A DNA stretch of 64,000 bases. It comes from Psettodes erumei (taxonomy: Eukaryota; Chordata; Actinopteri; Pleuronectiformes; Psettodidae). This document shows, piece by piece, positions 25,301-37,910 of this stretch. Numbering within the stretch: the stretch's first letter is position 1; every line of letters starts with the position of its first letter. Under the pieces are notes generated by a model. It saw only the letters and a list, made by a program, of their open reading frames with translations. It searched no databases and was not told where the DNA came from. A program made the position numbers and the translations under genes. The stretch lies in the NCBI GenBank assembly GCA_016785225.1, contig JAFBJZ010000864.1, forward strand, positions 310,001-374,000, written 5' to 3'.

Positions 25301-28300
25301 ACACCATGGCTCAGCCACAGGCCAGTCTGTGGTGTGCATTACTAGAGGGCAGCCCACTCCTGTGGTGGAGTGGTTCATCTGCAAGAACATCAAACAGTAA
25401 GTCCAGTCTCTTTCCGCACAGCGTTCATCTGCTTTCACACATATCGTCCCTACACAATTATATCTCATTTCCTTTGCTCCCATCCAGTTGTGCAAATGAC
25501 TCTTCCTCCTGGGCCCCGCTCCCCACCAACTCCACGAAGATCACAGTGGACTCCCACATCGACGAGGATAATAACCTGGAAAGCCAAGTCATGTTCGGCC
25601 ATCTGGAGAACACAATGGCGGTGCGCTGCCTGGCCAGGAACGAGATGGCCGCTGTCAGCAGGGAGGTCAAACTGGTGTCCAGTGGTAAGAACACTCACTT
25701 ACTTTTCATCACTATGCTCTGAAGTAACTTTCCTTTTTTTTGTTGTACCTAGCTTTGAATTACCATTTGATGTTGTTGTTTCCGCCTCATCTCCTCTTAA
25801 GTTCCTTCCCTGTCTGACACTCAGAGTGTGTGTTCGGGGCTGGGTTAGTGCTCTCGCTGTTGCAGCAGCTGTCGGATGATGAGTTTGCGGCGAGACAGCT
25901 GACAGGGGCTATGAGGAAGGGACTCTTATTCTGACAGTCAGCTCAGCTAAACCAGAGGTTGTTAGGCCATTTGGTCCTTCCAGATGAGCTTTACACCCCC
26001 TACCCCTATGGACACCCCCCTTTGCCAGTTCCTGGCTTCCTCCCCCATCCCCCAACTCAGTTTTATCTTCCCAGCATACCTTTTGGGCCGAGTAAGCTGG
26101 ACACCCCGCGGATTTAACTGCTTCCTCTGACAGAGAACATTTCTTATGCAATGCACCGCAACGCAGAACATATTTCATTGCAAGCACTTCATTAGTCATT
26201 CCAGCGGACATGTGTTGCATCCATGTGATTAATGTGCACGCCATCTAACATGTGTGACCGCCGGCTCTCCTCCCGAACAGGCCCCCACCCTGAGCTGACT
26301 GTAGCTGCTGCTGTGCTGGTGCTGCTGGTCATTGTCATCATCTCACTCATTGTCTTGGTTGTTATCTGGAAACAGGTACTGCTGCCATCACTCAGCCTTT
26401 ATTCTCGCTTCTCACCTGCTCAACCATTCATTCACTCATTCCTTCGTTTTCAGCATTTGCGTTAAAAAAAAGTGTTAAACTTGTTTTTTCCGTAGGCGAT
26501 ATTAGTCCTAACGTGATATGAGCAGAAATCTTTTTTTTTTTTTTTACATTTTTGCATTTCTGTTGAGTGCTGTGCTTGATTAGCTGTTATGACCTTTTAA
26601 AGGCTGGTCAATTTTCATCCATTGTAATTGAAGTAACAGTTTCCCCCAAGCAAATGTCTTCTGAGCCAATAAATAAAACTACAGTTGTAGGGGATTGCAA
26701 AGCCCATTTAAAAAAAAACAACTGATTCCGATGGCCCACTTTGACTTAACGAAGGTTGATTAATCCGTCTTCGTACGGCCTCTGTCTTTCAGAAACCACG
26801 ATATGAGATCCGCTGGAGGGTCATCGAGTCTGTGAGCCCAGATGGCCATGAGTACATCTATGTGGATCCCATGCAGCTTCCCTACGACTCCAGATGGGAG
26901 TTCCCCCGTGACAGACTCGTGCTGGGTGAGCTGACTGTCATCTTCAATGCACTAACACTGTAGCCTGGTGCTGGCGGCTCTGCAGCCTCCCCGCAGTGAT
27001 GTTCCGGTCAGGACGTCTCACGCTGTCTTTGAAGTGAGGCTGTGATAAACTAATCTGGCTTGGCCAGTAGGGGTTTGCTGCCTGGGGTTCGGTTTGACTC
27101 ACTGATCAAGGAGACAGGCAGCCGTTAAAAGAGTCACGGATGGGAAAGCGGAGGCATCTAAAGTGCATGTGTGTATTTGCATGCCTGTGTTTGTGGAGCT
27201 TCTTTGTTTTTTGTCCTTGATAACTGATCTTATGTCTTCTTATCTTTCTCAGGTCGTATCCTGGGTTCTGGAGCCTTTGGGAAGGTAGTGGAGGGCACCG
27301 CCTACGGACTGAGCCGCTCCCAGCCTGTCATGAAGGTGGCAGTGAAGATGCTGAAACGTGAGCTTAACAGATAATAATTGACAAGACGCTAAACCAGTGA
27401 AGGTCACTAGTTTTAAGGACTGCTTAGGTGAAAGCAGACGTTGTCACTGCAGCTCATGTCGACCAGATGTGTGTATCGATCAGAGGTTTTCAAACTGTGA
27501 TGCCTACCTCTGCTGGGGGGGGGGGACACTGCATGAGGTGAAAGTAACAGTTGCATGCTGGTTTTCTAAAAACAATTAAGAAGAGTTTGGCAAGCCTGCC
27601 TGTCAGTACACACAAGCTAGGGACCTCCTGTGAGCTAATTTAAAATTAAAATGTTTCTGTGAAAAATGGAAAGATGCAAGTTTGGCAACATATCAACTGA
27701 ACGCTGATGTGGTGGTGACTGGCGATTTGAATGTGGGTGATAACTGTCCCGGTCCCTGTACCTTCTTTCAGCCACGGCACGCTCCAGTGAGAAACAAGCC
27801 CTGATGTCGGAGCTGAAGATCATGACTCATCTCGGACCTCATCTGAATATTGTTAACCTCCTGGGAGCGTGCACCAAGTCAGGTGAATATCAGGCGCACA
27901 CATGGAGGACAAAGAGACACACAGGCGCTCATTCATGGGCAAGCGCATGCTGTATAACATCTTACTTCAACCATTGTTGCCTTTCCTTTGTACACGTGCA
28001 ATACTGCCCGCATTCTCGCTGCCAAACACACACACACACACACACACACTCTTTCATAATTGGCAACCAAACAGAGACTGACAGTCCTGTCTCAGCTCTT
28101 GCTGGGTGTGGTATTTTAATAGCCTTTTTATGGGAAAGTGGAGGCTTGACCGTCCTTTTAGCCTTCATGAGCATCTGATAAGATTAGCCCGCAGACTGAC
28201 GCCGATGCACTACTCTGTTATGTTGTTCCCAGGGCCTATCTACATTATCACAGAGTACTGCTTCTACGGGGACCTGGTCAACTACCTGCACAAGAACAGG

Positions 28301-31300
28301 GAGAACTTCCTGAGCCTGAACCCGGAGAAAAATAAGAAAGAGTTGGATATCTTTGGAATCAACCCCGCAGATGAGAGCAGCAGGAGGTACGGCAGATCTG
28401 TTTTCTGTCCTTGCAATTCAGACACTTATCACTGTTGTGAAAAGACACGCATTTTTCACACACTTCCCCTTCCCCGCTCCCAAAGACCACGGCTATCGAC
28501 ACAACAACGTGCGCAGTTGGTTCGCACACACCCGAATGCGCCCCTAACCCTCATCAGTAACTCTACCACCATTTTCCCCGCAGTTGAGGAGATAGTCTGG
28601 CGTCTTCATCTAATCAAATTGCAGTCTGAAGTGGTCTCAGATTTCAACATAATTGCATTGCACTGGAGATACCTGTTAATTCTGAGTGTCCAGGCGTTCA
28701 TGGTAAAACAGCATGTAACCCCCCCCCGCTCATCTGTGTTTATGGATGACTCACAGTGACCACACCTCAAAATGACCATAACATGATTTAATCCTGGCTA
28801 CTATGTTAGCCTCAACCGCTCTAACCTCAGCCAGCGGGAGTGAGACGATTTAAGATTTAAGGACATACACACACACATTGACATACACTGTACATATCAT
28901 AGAGGACTGAATGAGATATATATAACACAACGCTTCAGGGATAGTCCCATGACCTGCCCTCGCCTCGTCACTAACAGCATCCCTCTCTTTTGTTTGCAAG
29001 CAGTTATGTGATCCTGTCCTTTGAGAGCAAGGGAGACTACATGGATATGAAGCAGGCAGACAACACTCAGTACGTGCCCATGCTCGAGATGAACAACGCC
29101 TCCAAGTACTCAGACATCCAGAGGTCCGACTACGACCACCCACCCTCGCAGAAAGGCTCAAGTGGTACGCGCTGGAGCTCGTTCTCTTCACCCTGTTCTC
29201 CTTTTCACTCCTCACTGAGTTACTGGTGTGCGCTCGCTGGGCTTTGAGTCAGTGTTAGTTGAAGGGGTACACCCTTGTCAGAATTTAGGACCGGTACAGC
29301 CCTGTAATTACACAGAGAGGATAATTGCAGCGCATGCATAATAATGCCCGGTTTCTCCCTGCCATCGGTAAAAGCCAGGTTTCAGCAGCCACTACTATAT
29401 TTACAATACATGATGAACATGTACTGGTGGAGTGCCTCATGGTGTTTTCTGGGTGTGTGCGTTTTTCCTAAACCAGAGGGCGAGATGGACAACCTGCTGT
29501 CGGACGACATGAACGAGGGCCTCACCACCACCGACCTGCTCAGCTTTACCTACCAGGTGTCCAAGGGCATGGAGTTCTTAGCTTCCAAAAATGTAAGTTT
29601 GAATGGAAATCATGTCGCTTATTTATCCCCCCCCCCCGGCTATGTATTCTTACTGCTGGGGTTTGTATACCACATGTAGGTCCTCTGTAGCCTCACATTC
29701 CCCTGCTCCCCACTGCACCGACGGACTTTGCCCTGTATGATGACAGTTGTGCCGGCCAATGGAGGAGGCCAAGGAAATCAGTGGTTGGGTGATAAGCAGT
29801 CCCATGAAGGCTGCCGAGCCCACTCAGGAGAGAGGCCAGGGGCTGAATATAGTAGCGGGCACAGCCAGGGCTAGAATTACCAGGCAGGCACACGCTGCAG
29901 CCCGAAGCCATTCATTCAGCTTCATAGTTATTATCCCTAAATATCCAGTGGTCACAGCCATTCCTCCAACTGGCATGTTTACACAAAGACCATGCTTTAT
30001 AAAGCAATATGAAACAGCATTAAAAATGAGCTCAGCTGAAGAGGAAACGCACACAGAAATAGATGCAGTCTGTAGCTGTGGGAGCAGAATGTGTTGGTTT
30101 GGGAGCTGATGGAAGAGTTGTGCACGATGCCATGAGCGACCTATCACTTTTGCTTTGCCCTCTGATCGTGCAGTGCGTGCATCGGGACCTCGCCGCCAGG
30201 AACGTCCTCCTCTCTCAGGGCAAGATAGTGAAGATATGTGACTTTGGACTGGCCAGAGACATCATGCATGACAACAACTATGTCTCCAAAGGGAGCGTAA
30301 GTCTCTGTTCATACCTTATGTGTAGTTTTATCATGCTTTCCTACAAAGGTTTTGCGAGCATGTTCAAGCATTTCTTCTCTGTCGTCACACAGACTTTTCT
30401 GCCAGTGAAGTGGATGGCACCAGAGAGTATTTTTGACAACCTGTACACAACTCTCAGTGACGTATGGTCCTACGGCATCCTCCTCTGGGAGATATTCTCC
30501 TTAGGTGAGAAAAGAAAAGAAAGAAAGAAAAGAAAAACCACAGACTGGTGTTTCTTGGTTAACTCACAAGCATAATGTTTTCATCTGAAGGTGGCACCCC
30601 GTACCCAGGGATGGTCGTGGATTCGAGCTTCTACAACAAGATCAAGAGCGGATACAGGATGTCTAAACCCGAACATGCACCGCATGACGTGTACGTGATC
30701 ACTCACATCGAGACTGTGCTGTTGCTGTGCTATGACACAAAGTCTCCCTCACATCCTCTCAGATGAGGAATGCACTGGGCTGTAAACTCAGGACAGTTTG
30801 TTTCTGAGTGGTGATATACAGTGGCTGACATGAGTCATGGCAAAATTACAAGGTACAGGACAGATTGTATTGCTCTCCATGGTAATGGTAGCTGTTTTTT
30901 TTTTTTTTTAGGTATGAGATGATGATGAAGTGCTGGAACAGCGAGCCAGAGAAGAGGCCTTCTTTCCTGGGCCTGAGTGAGACTGTAGCTTCTTTGCTGC
31001 CCTCCAGCTACAAGAGGGTGAGTCGCTCTCTGACCTCTCACACTCTCAGACCGCTTTGGATTTTTAACACCTGCTCTCTAATTTTCCGCCTCTCATTTTT
31101 GACCCCACGGTCGGACGTGCACATTCTGTCAGTTTCTGGCCAATGACAGGCTTTTCTCGAAGGTTTCGTCCTCTCTCGTGCTTCTGTTTTCCATTGCGTT
31201 GCCCAGCAAAAAGTAGAGGCTGAAAATAATTTCAGTGCTGTTCATGTAAAACCCCATCCACTTCCTCTGAGAGTGCATTAGGAGTGTTATTGCGGACTCT

Positions 31301-32219
31301 CTGCGCTTCTGTAAAACACAAACCTCCAAGTGATTAAAGTGCAAATCCAGCAACTGGATGTGAGGGTGGCTGGCCAGAGCCCTAGTAATGACGCAGCCCC
31401 AGTTCTCGCCTCCACCACCCAACCTTAATTACCCCGTTAAACTCCACACCACACATGGCACATCAAAACAGCTTTACCTCTGCCTCCTTCATTTTAAAAG
31501 CTGTGGGGAGAAGAGGAGCCAGCTGTGTTTAGCACCTCTGGCTTGGATGGGATCTGTGACTTTCAGTTTGGATCGCACCATCCCTGCTGGCAACGTGGGT
31601 TGCGAGCACACTCGCACCACAGTTCTCCTTTGCGCCGCGGAGCCTCATTACACTTGCACACTGTGTTGTGTCTGTGCTGCAAGATAAATGTCCTTTTCTG
31701 TTTCCACTATTTCACGGCATTCAAATCTAATGTCTGTCTGTCTTGTGCAGCATTATGAGCGGGTAAACCACGAGTTCCTGAAGAGTGACCACCCTGCCGT
31801 GACTCGGGTGTGCATGGAAAACGACGACGCATACATTGGCATCACCTACAAGAACCAGGGCAAGCTGAAGGACAGGGAAAGTGGCTTTGACGAGCAGCGG
31901 CTGAGCTCTGACAGCGGCTACATTATTCCCCTCCCTGACCTGGATCCTATATCTGATGATGACTATGGAAAGAGGAACAGACACAGGTGAACGGAGAAAA
32001 CATTTACTACATCATGCTGTCTATTTCACACCAGAGAGGGCTCTAACCTATGTTATTCATGCCCCCTGCAGCTCGCAGACATCTGAGGAGAGCGCCATCG
32101 AGACAGGCTCCAGCAGCTCCACTTTTGCTAAGCGCGAGGGCGAGACCCTGGAGGACATCACGCTGCTGGACGAGATGTGTCTGGACTGTAGTGACCTGGT
32201 TGAGGACAGCTTTCTGTGA
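19372..32219 (+). CDS. pdgfra: PDGF receptor alpha with duplicated Ig1-4 (nine Ig domains)
   Basis: Coding exons: 19372-19429, 19521-19811, 20170-20430, 20915-21054, 21967-22129, 22560-22752, 23112-23227, 23320-23613, 23702-23968, 24099-24229, 24378-24546, 24666-24855, 25015-25130, 25270-25396, 25488-25684, 26281-26375, 26793-26925, 27253-27357, 27772-27882, 28233-28386, 29004-29164, 29477-29592, 30174-30296, 30393-30504, 30591-30690, 30912-31017, 31751-31986, 32072-32219. They total 4,413 nt, one open frame of 1,470 residues. Order: signal peptide (1-20), cassette A Ig1-4 (20-407), cassette B Ig1-4 (408-796), Ig5 (797-904), transmembrane (911-933), split tyrosine kinase from 981, tail ending DLVEDSFL. 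Kinase marks: GSGAFGKV, Lys1012, HRDLAARN with Asp1201, DFG at 1219-1221. Every junction keeps frame; all introns are GT-AG except one GC-AG at 21055. Class III receptor kinase for PDGF ligands at the cell surface. From the transmembrane segment on it is close to human PDGFRA; the second Ig1-4 set is the novelty. Confidence 0.93.
19521..23227 (+). other. pdgfra: pdgfra Ig cassette A (extra Ig1-Ig4, six exons)
   Basis: Exon lengths are 291, 261, 140, 163, 193 and 116 nt, with phases 1-1-1-0-1-2-1, giving 388 residues. Ig1A has Cys pair ISCTG/YYMCG, Ig2A ISCRVSD/YQCETN and Ig3A ITCVAP/YECSIT. Ig4A, like Ig4 of the family, lacks the canonical pair but carries two off-position cysteines (about residues 309 and 396). 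The Ig4 homotypic-contact arginine is shifted by one: LTLRQPLEKDNG instead of LxLxR. Sequons such as NIS, NAT and NIT are present. It follows the signal-peptide exon directly. It is more diverged from mammalian PDGFRA than cassette B, so I take A as the derived copy. Confidence 0.88.
22914..23090 (+). repeat. Degraded dispersed teleost repeat in pdgfra intron
   Basis: The segment reads through GCTAACTGGCTACTAGCTG, TAGCTTCATATGTAGC, CTTCTCATCTAATTCTC and AGTATTTACC. I recall this order from a very common teleost short interspersed repeat. A second, reverse-complement copy lies at 57392-57525. The family name is not certain to me. Confidence 0.5.
23228..23275. repeat. GATC/GATA tetranucleotide repeat in cassette-junction intron
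   Basis: Four GATC units and then imperfect GATA/GATT units occupy the first half of the 92-bp intron (23228-23319) that joins Ig cassette A to cassette B. Confidence 0.85.
23320..25130 (+). other. pdgfra: pdgfra Ig cassette B (canonical Ig1-Ig4, six exons)
   Basis: Exon lengths are 294, 267, 131, 169, 190 and 116 nt, with the same phases 1-1-1-0-1-2-1 as cassette A, giving 389 residues. Ig1B has NSGLFVTTITV and HTGYYTC, then VPDPDVPFVP, all close to human PDGFRA Ig1-Ig2. Ig3B is split at the same phase-0 site after YPGKL. Ig4B retains the homotypic-contact motif LTLIRAKEEDSG, with Arg about 767 and Asp about 772. This cassette matches the usual ectodomain and should be the ligand-binding and membrane-proximal part. 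The intron after the fourth exon uses a weak donor (GTACGA at 24547). Confidence 0.9.
25270..25684 (+). other. pdgfra: pdgfra Ig5 (single copy, two exons)
   Basis: Exons 25270-25396 and 25488-25684 are joined in phase 2 and encode residues about 797-904. The pattern DIHHGSATGQSVVC, EWFICKNIK and AVRCLARNE matches membrane-proximal Ig5 of PDGFRA. Unlike Ig1-4 it is present once. Confidence 0.92.
26281..26925 (+). other. pdgfra: pdgfra transmembrane and juxtamembrane exons
   Basis: Exon 26281-26375 encodes ELTVAAAVLVLLVIVIISL and on to a WKQ stop-transfer end. Exon 26793-26925 encodes the juxtamembrane segment RYEIRWRVIES…HEYIYVDPMQLPYDS, including the paired tyrosines that in the family autoinhibit the kinase and bind Src-type SH2 domains. 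Both are nearly identical to human PDGFRA as I remember it. Confidence 0.95.
27253..31017 (+). other. pdgfra: pdgfra split tyrosine kinase domain
   Basis: Nine exons encode the kinase. The N-lobe carries GSGAFGKVVEG and VAVKMLK. The hinge region has ITEYCFYGDLVNYL. A kinase insert of about 100 residues holds YMDMKQ and YVPMLEM adapter-docking tyrosines (28233-29592). The C-lobe has HRDLAARN, DFGLARD, the activation-loop NNYVSKGS and WMAPESIF. All catalytic residues are intact. Confidence 0.95.
28026..28049. repeat. Short (AC)n repeat in pdgfra intron
   Basis: This is a 24-bp AC dinucleotide run between two kinase-domain exons. Confidence 0.85.
31751..32219 (+). other. pdgfra: pdgfra C-terminal tail exons
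   Basis: Exons 31751-31986 and 32072-32219 encode HEFLKSDHPAV, AYIGITYKN, SGYIIPLPDLDP and TSEESAIETGSSSSTF, ending DLVEDSFL and a TGA at 32217-32219. These hold the tail tyrosines used for phospholipase C-gamma docking in the family. The end is unambiguous by homology. Confidence 0.95.
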
Positions 32220-33409
32220 CAACAGCCCGGCCTGTTGAGCGGAAGCAGCAAGGAAAAGTGGTGTCAGGATGTGAGGAACTAGAGAAAGACTCGTACATCA
32301 GCCAAAGCCTCTGCTGTCTACCCTCTAGCCCCGCCATTCCTCCTCGATCACCCTTTCAGAGGACAGAACAAAACCACTTCACTGTCTGGATGAGTCTGTG
32401 GTGACAGTATGGTACGCCCTTTGCTTCTCCCTGGACAGGGCCCCCCGCTGGGCTGGAGGAGTGAGTGAGCATTGACAAAATTGTGACATCGAGGACTCAA
32501 AGAATCACAGCCGCTGAGCCTGTGAGTTGGAGATATCTAGATAAAGCAGATAAAAAAGATTGTCTTTTTTAAATGTGCAGGGCTTTATTCTATCGGGCAT
32601 TCTTTTAACAGCAAAATAAGCAAGAAGGGACACATCAAACACATTGGTCCACAACTCTAAACGAAGAAACACCACAAGATATCATTCATATGTGTTACAT
32701 TTAACCACTACAGATGCACTATTTAAACTAGAAGGGTCCAATACTAGCAAAAGCATTGGTAGGTAAACTCACTCCACACTCACCTGCTGCAAGAGAAGCA
32801 CCTGATGCTGGCACAATCAGTAGCAATACTAGGATTTAAAAGCACAAAATCTGGACTATGTGCATTTTTTTTTGTATATGACCATATTATGTTGTCAGTG
32901 GTTAAATACTTTCAGTACTTCAAATTTATTTTTTTACTTCATCATTATGTAAACATGTATTATTTTGTGAATACTGAGTAGATACTGACCATAGCTGTTT
33001 GAATGGTTATGAAAATAGAGCTTTTGAGTTGCATGTATCTTTGCAGTGTCTCACCTTTTGCCCAAATCCAACCTGATGTTCTCAAATTTCATCCCTGACA
33101 AGACCTCAGTCATATTTGTCAAATGGGCTGTGACAAAACCAAGTGAAGTATGATTGTATTGTAAATAGCTCCAGAGTTGTTTTATAAGAGAGAATTATTG
33201 GGAAAATGCTCAAGTATTTTATATAAGCACATGTTAAGCTTCTGCGCCCATATCTGCCCCGGTGAAGCCAATGCTTTTAATGAATACATTACAACAAAGG
33301 AAATATAACAAATATTCTTCAGTGACGACATGTGCCATCATTGTGGACTTCATATTCTTTTGACAATATTTGTGAATTAGAAAGTTGCATGAAGACTATG
33401 AAGTTATCC

Positions 33410-33415
33410 AATAAA
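33410..33415 (+). terminator. Candidate pdgfra polyadenylation signal 1
   Basis: A canonical AATAAA lies 1.19 kb after the stop codon. Confidence 0.35.
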
Positions 33416-33996
33416 AATATGGAAAGGATAAAAGAAAAGGGAAAAAAACAAACATTCAGTTTATAGTGCCAGGAAACCTGATAGTACAGCCCCAAAAATA
33501 ACCAATAGCAATAGTAATGCTTTACCAGCAGGTTATGTCCTCCAGTCTCATATTTATCTATTGTCCTGAAGTCTATTAGCAGGTTCTAGTTATACTAAGA
33601 CACTAGATGAACTAGAGATTCATGTTGGCCTGATGTCATACATCAGTTATGTGTAGACTCTTTGTAATCATCTGTATCTTCCAGCTACTGTACCAGCTAT
33701 GCCACTGCCTCTGTCTGTTGACTGTGATATAATCTGCAATCAGTTGTTGCACTTTCCTTTTTCCATTTTGTTTTGGATGTTGCAGACAAGTTAGCCGAGC
33801 TGAAAAAAAGAGAGAGAAAAGACTAGCTTTGGCTTTAGATGTTTAAAGCAGTGTGGATGTGAATGTCGGTACCGCAGATGAGTGATGTTTTGTTGACGGT
33901 ACAGTATCAGTAGTTTTAGGTAATCACACCCAATATGATGATTCAATACTATGTTTCATTATTTTACATCATGTACATTCAGATGATTTATATTTC

Positions 33997-34002
33997 AATA
34001 AA
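33997..34002 (+). terminator. Candidate pdgfra polyadenylation signal 2
   Basis: A canonical AATAAA lies 1.78 kb after the stop codon, in an AT-rich setting. Confidence 0.4.
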
Positions 34003-35594
34003 TGATTTATAATGTAAAAAGATCCCATGTCCTCTTGCTGTCCAGAATGATTTTACACAAGTATAGGAAAGTGAAAACAAATAATAAAAAAGGACATACA
34101 AGGTTATTTTTAGAATATGCTATGTGCAACCACTTGATTTTATTAAGAAGCTGTAAAATGGTTATTAAGAACAGTAATGGGGGGAAAGAATTCATTTAGT
34201 CTTAGTCTTATTAGTAAAACGTTAAAATGTCTAACCTGTGTTATAACACTATGACTCTCAGAAGTTTACCTAAACCAGAGGGGGGTAATCTGTGATCTAC
34301 CTGTTGAGCCATTTGCTCGTGATTGATTAGTAATACCTGCACAGCCCGGAAGGGGGAGCTAGTGGCAACAATGTCTCTTTCTCGTTGAAACTGCTACTGG
34401 AAATGTCGGGTCTGAGAACATCCAACATATTCACGTTTACAGCTAATGTAGTGAGTATTTATGTTCTTGAACGATGGTTCATGCATTTGCTGTGTTGCTT
34501 TTGTTTTTTTTGTGGACATACTGAATGTATTGTAAGTGTTTTGAAACATTATTCTGGTTTGATCATCGTTAATTGGTTAATTGGTAGCAGCTTGGTAAAC
34601 TGCTTCCTCGTTGGCCTGCACTGAGGAGCGGGAAGTTGGCATGAGTGCAACACATTGTGTTTGTGCCTTGATGACATTTGTCCACACATATAAGGTTGGG
34701 GTGGACGATGTGGCTAAAAGATAACGCTAATAAATTATAGGTTCAATGGTTTATTTTTCCTCTTGAGTGAAAGTTGAAAGAATTGCTCATGGTTGTTTTA
34801 AACTTTATTGTCAGAACATGACAAACACTTGCCAGGCAGCAGAACATTTCACAAATCGGAGGCAGAACTTAAATTAAATTAGTTTAGAAAATCATATGCT
34901 GCTGATGGAAAGCATGTCTTTTGCAAAGCAGTATGCAGCTGTATTTGCAATGACAATTGTTTCTTGTTGATTTTGATCCATGTTACTGTTGAAAGACTAT
35001 GGACTGAAACAACCCTGTGATGTTTTGCCAGTAATACATTGGTTCAGCAGCAACAGAGAAAAGCCTCATGTCTGAGAGTCCTCATTTGCATTTCCCCTTT
35101 TTCGGGATAACATATGCAGCCAAGAATAATGGAACACCTATAGATATTTGGCAACAAAACATATAACTTTAATATAAATAACATAAGTGAGGAAATAGAA
35201 ACGCCCAAGTCTAAATATTAGAAAAGCCATATACCAATATAAAAATGACTCCATTACAAGTAAAAGCCTTGCAAACACAAAAAGGACCTCCAACCAGAAA
35301 TGGTTTGTGAGGGATTACACACCAAAAAAATTGGGATGTATCATACTAGTTTAGAACATTAGTTGCAAGCCAAATTTTACTGTTGCACATTTCAACAGTT
35401 CAAAGTGGTTTACATAAAAAATCAAAGCATAAAACACTGCATGGGATAATATTAAACAACATAAGATAGGAAATAATAGCAGTAAAAATATTATATTTGA
35501 AATGAGTAGAGAGTAGGAGTATGCATAAATGCTCATGTACTGCATACAGTCAGTAAGAGCAAACTGTCCATTTCAAATGCAATCTGGATGACTG

Positions 35595-35608
35595 CCAGCA
35601 GAGGGCAG
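35595..35608 (+). promoter_or_regulatory. CTCF-like motif, forward orientation (1)
   Basis: CCAGCAGAGGGCAG matches the vertebrate CTCF core CCASYAGRGGGCRS at all 14 positions. It lies between pdgfra and kit. Confidence 0.5.
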
Positions 35609-35825
35609 TGTTCTCTCCATAAGGCTGCCAACTAGTTTTCCAGTGGACTTCAAACAAATACTCAAACATAAAATACGCTGCCCAGTTTTCTCACTGTGAG
35701 TGGTTTGGTGGAGGTTTATGTGGTTAAAATTTAAGATAGTGCTTAAGCATCAGAAAGTACCAGAGAAAGCGCTATTGTATTGGCTGACCACAACAGTGAG
35801 CACCACCTTTTATTTTCATTTACCT

Positions 35826-35839
35826 CCACTAGAGGGAGG
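35826..35839 (+). promoter_or_regulatory. CTCF-like motif, forward orientation (2)
   Basis: CCACTAGAGGGAGG matches the CTCF core except for one base (A for C at position 12). It has the same orientation as the motif 231 bp upstream. Confidence 0.35.
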
Positions 35840-36602
35840 TAGTAACTAGATGATGCTTTGTGGATCTATGGTGGGAGATGAAGTGGGCGGAGGTGCTACT
35901 GATGAGCCTGCAGACAATGGTGGACTGTCCTGAGTCCAGACACGCTTTCTCTGGCATTAACGCTGACTATAACAACTTTTAAAAAGGTGTGTGTCCTGAG
36001 AAAGATGCAGCACCACATACTCCTGCCACTCATCTGAAACCATAACGTCATCCTTTCTGGCAGTTTAACTTTAAAAAATTAGGTCTGTTCGACACACTTT
36101 TTAGATGTAACTTAAAAAAATCATTGTGTATATAATGCTATCAACAGGACCATTATATTTGAGAATTTACTATCCCATAGTCTTATTTTACAATTTTTGC
36201 CACATCTGCACAGTTGTACAACTTGTACAACAAAAACTATTCTCTTGTTTTGCATACAAATTCAGTCTTGTTTTACTTGTTTTCTTTCTTTTCCCTGCTT
36301 GCTCTAACAGTTGAACCCTTAAGGCAGACCTGTGCTAGTACAAAGCAGGGTCAATATCTGTGCCAAACTGCAGCTGCAACTTCAAGGGGAGCTTGCAAAG
36401 GCGTATGTACTGGATGGACAAGTCCTGATAGTCAGTGGAGTTGTGCTTGAGGCTACTGGTCAACACATCTGTGTTCTAGGGATCAACAGTTGAAGGATTG
36501 TGCGCAGGTTTTCTTGCAGGAGGGCTTAAGGTTTTTTTTTTTTCTTTAAATCTCTTTATGCTAGACATTTGCACCAAAGCAAGGTGGGAGCAATGGAGCA
36601 AA

Positions 36603-36626
36603 ATAATAATAATAATAATAATAATT
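36603..36626. repeat. (AAT)n microsatellite
   Basis: This is a trinucleotide AAT/TAA run of about 24 bp. Confidence 0.85.
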
Positions 36627-37864
36627 TAACGAAAGCTCATATAACTTGTAAACCTGGCAGAAAAAAATATTATTTTTGAGTTTATTTTTCATTTGAAGAA
36701 GCTGTGTCCAGAACGGCTCCACAGCAGGCCTCCTTGTGGGTTCAGATGTAGTGAAAGTTCCCCTCATGACCAAAACAAATGAGCCATTTAGTGGACTTTG
36801 CTTAACGTCAGACATGCATGCAAAGCATTCTGGTGAACAAACAATAAAATGGCCGTTGGTTTGTCTGAACTGCTGTATCAAGGGAAATTTACAGCATAAG
36901 ACTAATGTATCTGATGTGAATTTGTGTCCGTCTCATTATTCACAGAACTTGGTCAACGTTTTGCTCGAAGGCAATGACATGTAACTCTTTCAGGCTCTGT
37001 GGCAACACAATCTTTTTTGTGTGTTTTTTTGGTAGAAATTGAGTGAGACCAAGAGCCTGCAGTCATGTTAGCAGTGCTGTGAGGCTTCGAGGGAAGGCCA
37101 GGGCGCTAACATGCACACAGCAGCAATGCTAGGATCATGTTAATGCTACATCCATGCAATGATGGCCGAATGGGAAGGACAGGAAAAACGCCCTTATTCT
37201 GACATGGGAGTGCTCCCCAATTAAGATACAAACCAGATACAAACAAATGGCGTCTAGCTTCTCTAAGCTGAATGGACTGCATTAGTGTCAACATTTATAT
37301 TTCATTTTGGTGCAACTGACAGCGGGGGTGGATTTTGTAGATATTTTGACATTTTCTTGTGTGGTAGTTGACCTTTTCACCAGATGGGCAATGTGTCGTC
37401 AATGTTTCCATCCTCAGTGCCCCCCCACGCTCAGCTGCTCGTCATTATAGTTTAATCAACATCACATGTGCACGGCATGAATAAGTATGTACCACGTACA
37501 CCGTGTTTAACATTGTAGCATGGTAACGTGTCATCGTTAGCGGTAAAAACAAAGTGTACCACTAAAGCTGGCTCACCAGCAGTGTTGATGTTTGGCTCCA
37601 GACAGAAGTTTAAAGCAAAGTTTATGGCCAGTGATGAACAGTCTGGTGATTACCACAGTCTACTGGATTTATCCTCTGGGCACCACAAATGTCTGGCCAA
37701 TTTATTAAAGTTCTAAGTCTGTATTTGTCATTGAAATATTTGCATCTGGGACAAAGTGCAGGAAGCAGCAAGGCTGCTAGCATCATTTACATTCGTCGAA
37801 AGACAAAACAGTTATTGCAGACCTTTGAAAACAGCTCTTACCTAATCTATGCAATACACAGACA

Positions 37865-37910
37865 AACACACACACACACACACACATGCACACACACACA
37901 CACACATGCA
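37865..37910. repeat. Interrupted (AC)n microsatellite
   Basis: Two AC runs are separated by ATGCAC interruptions. Confidence 0.85.

Larger units (their letters stand above)
32220..34010 (+). other. pdgfra: pdgfra 3'UTR
   Basis: AT-rich non-coding DNA follows the stop codon and contains no open frame of note. AATAAA signals at 33410-33415 and 33997-34002 would give 3'UTRs of about 1.2 or 1.8 kb. Long AT-rich 3'UTRs are usual for PDGFRA. Confidence 0.5.
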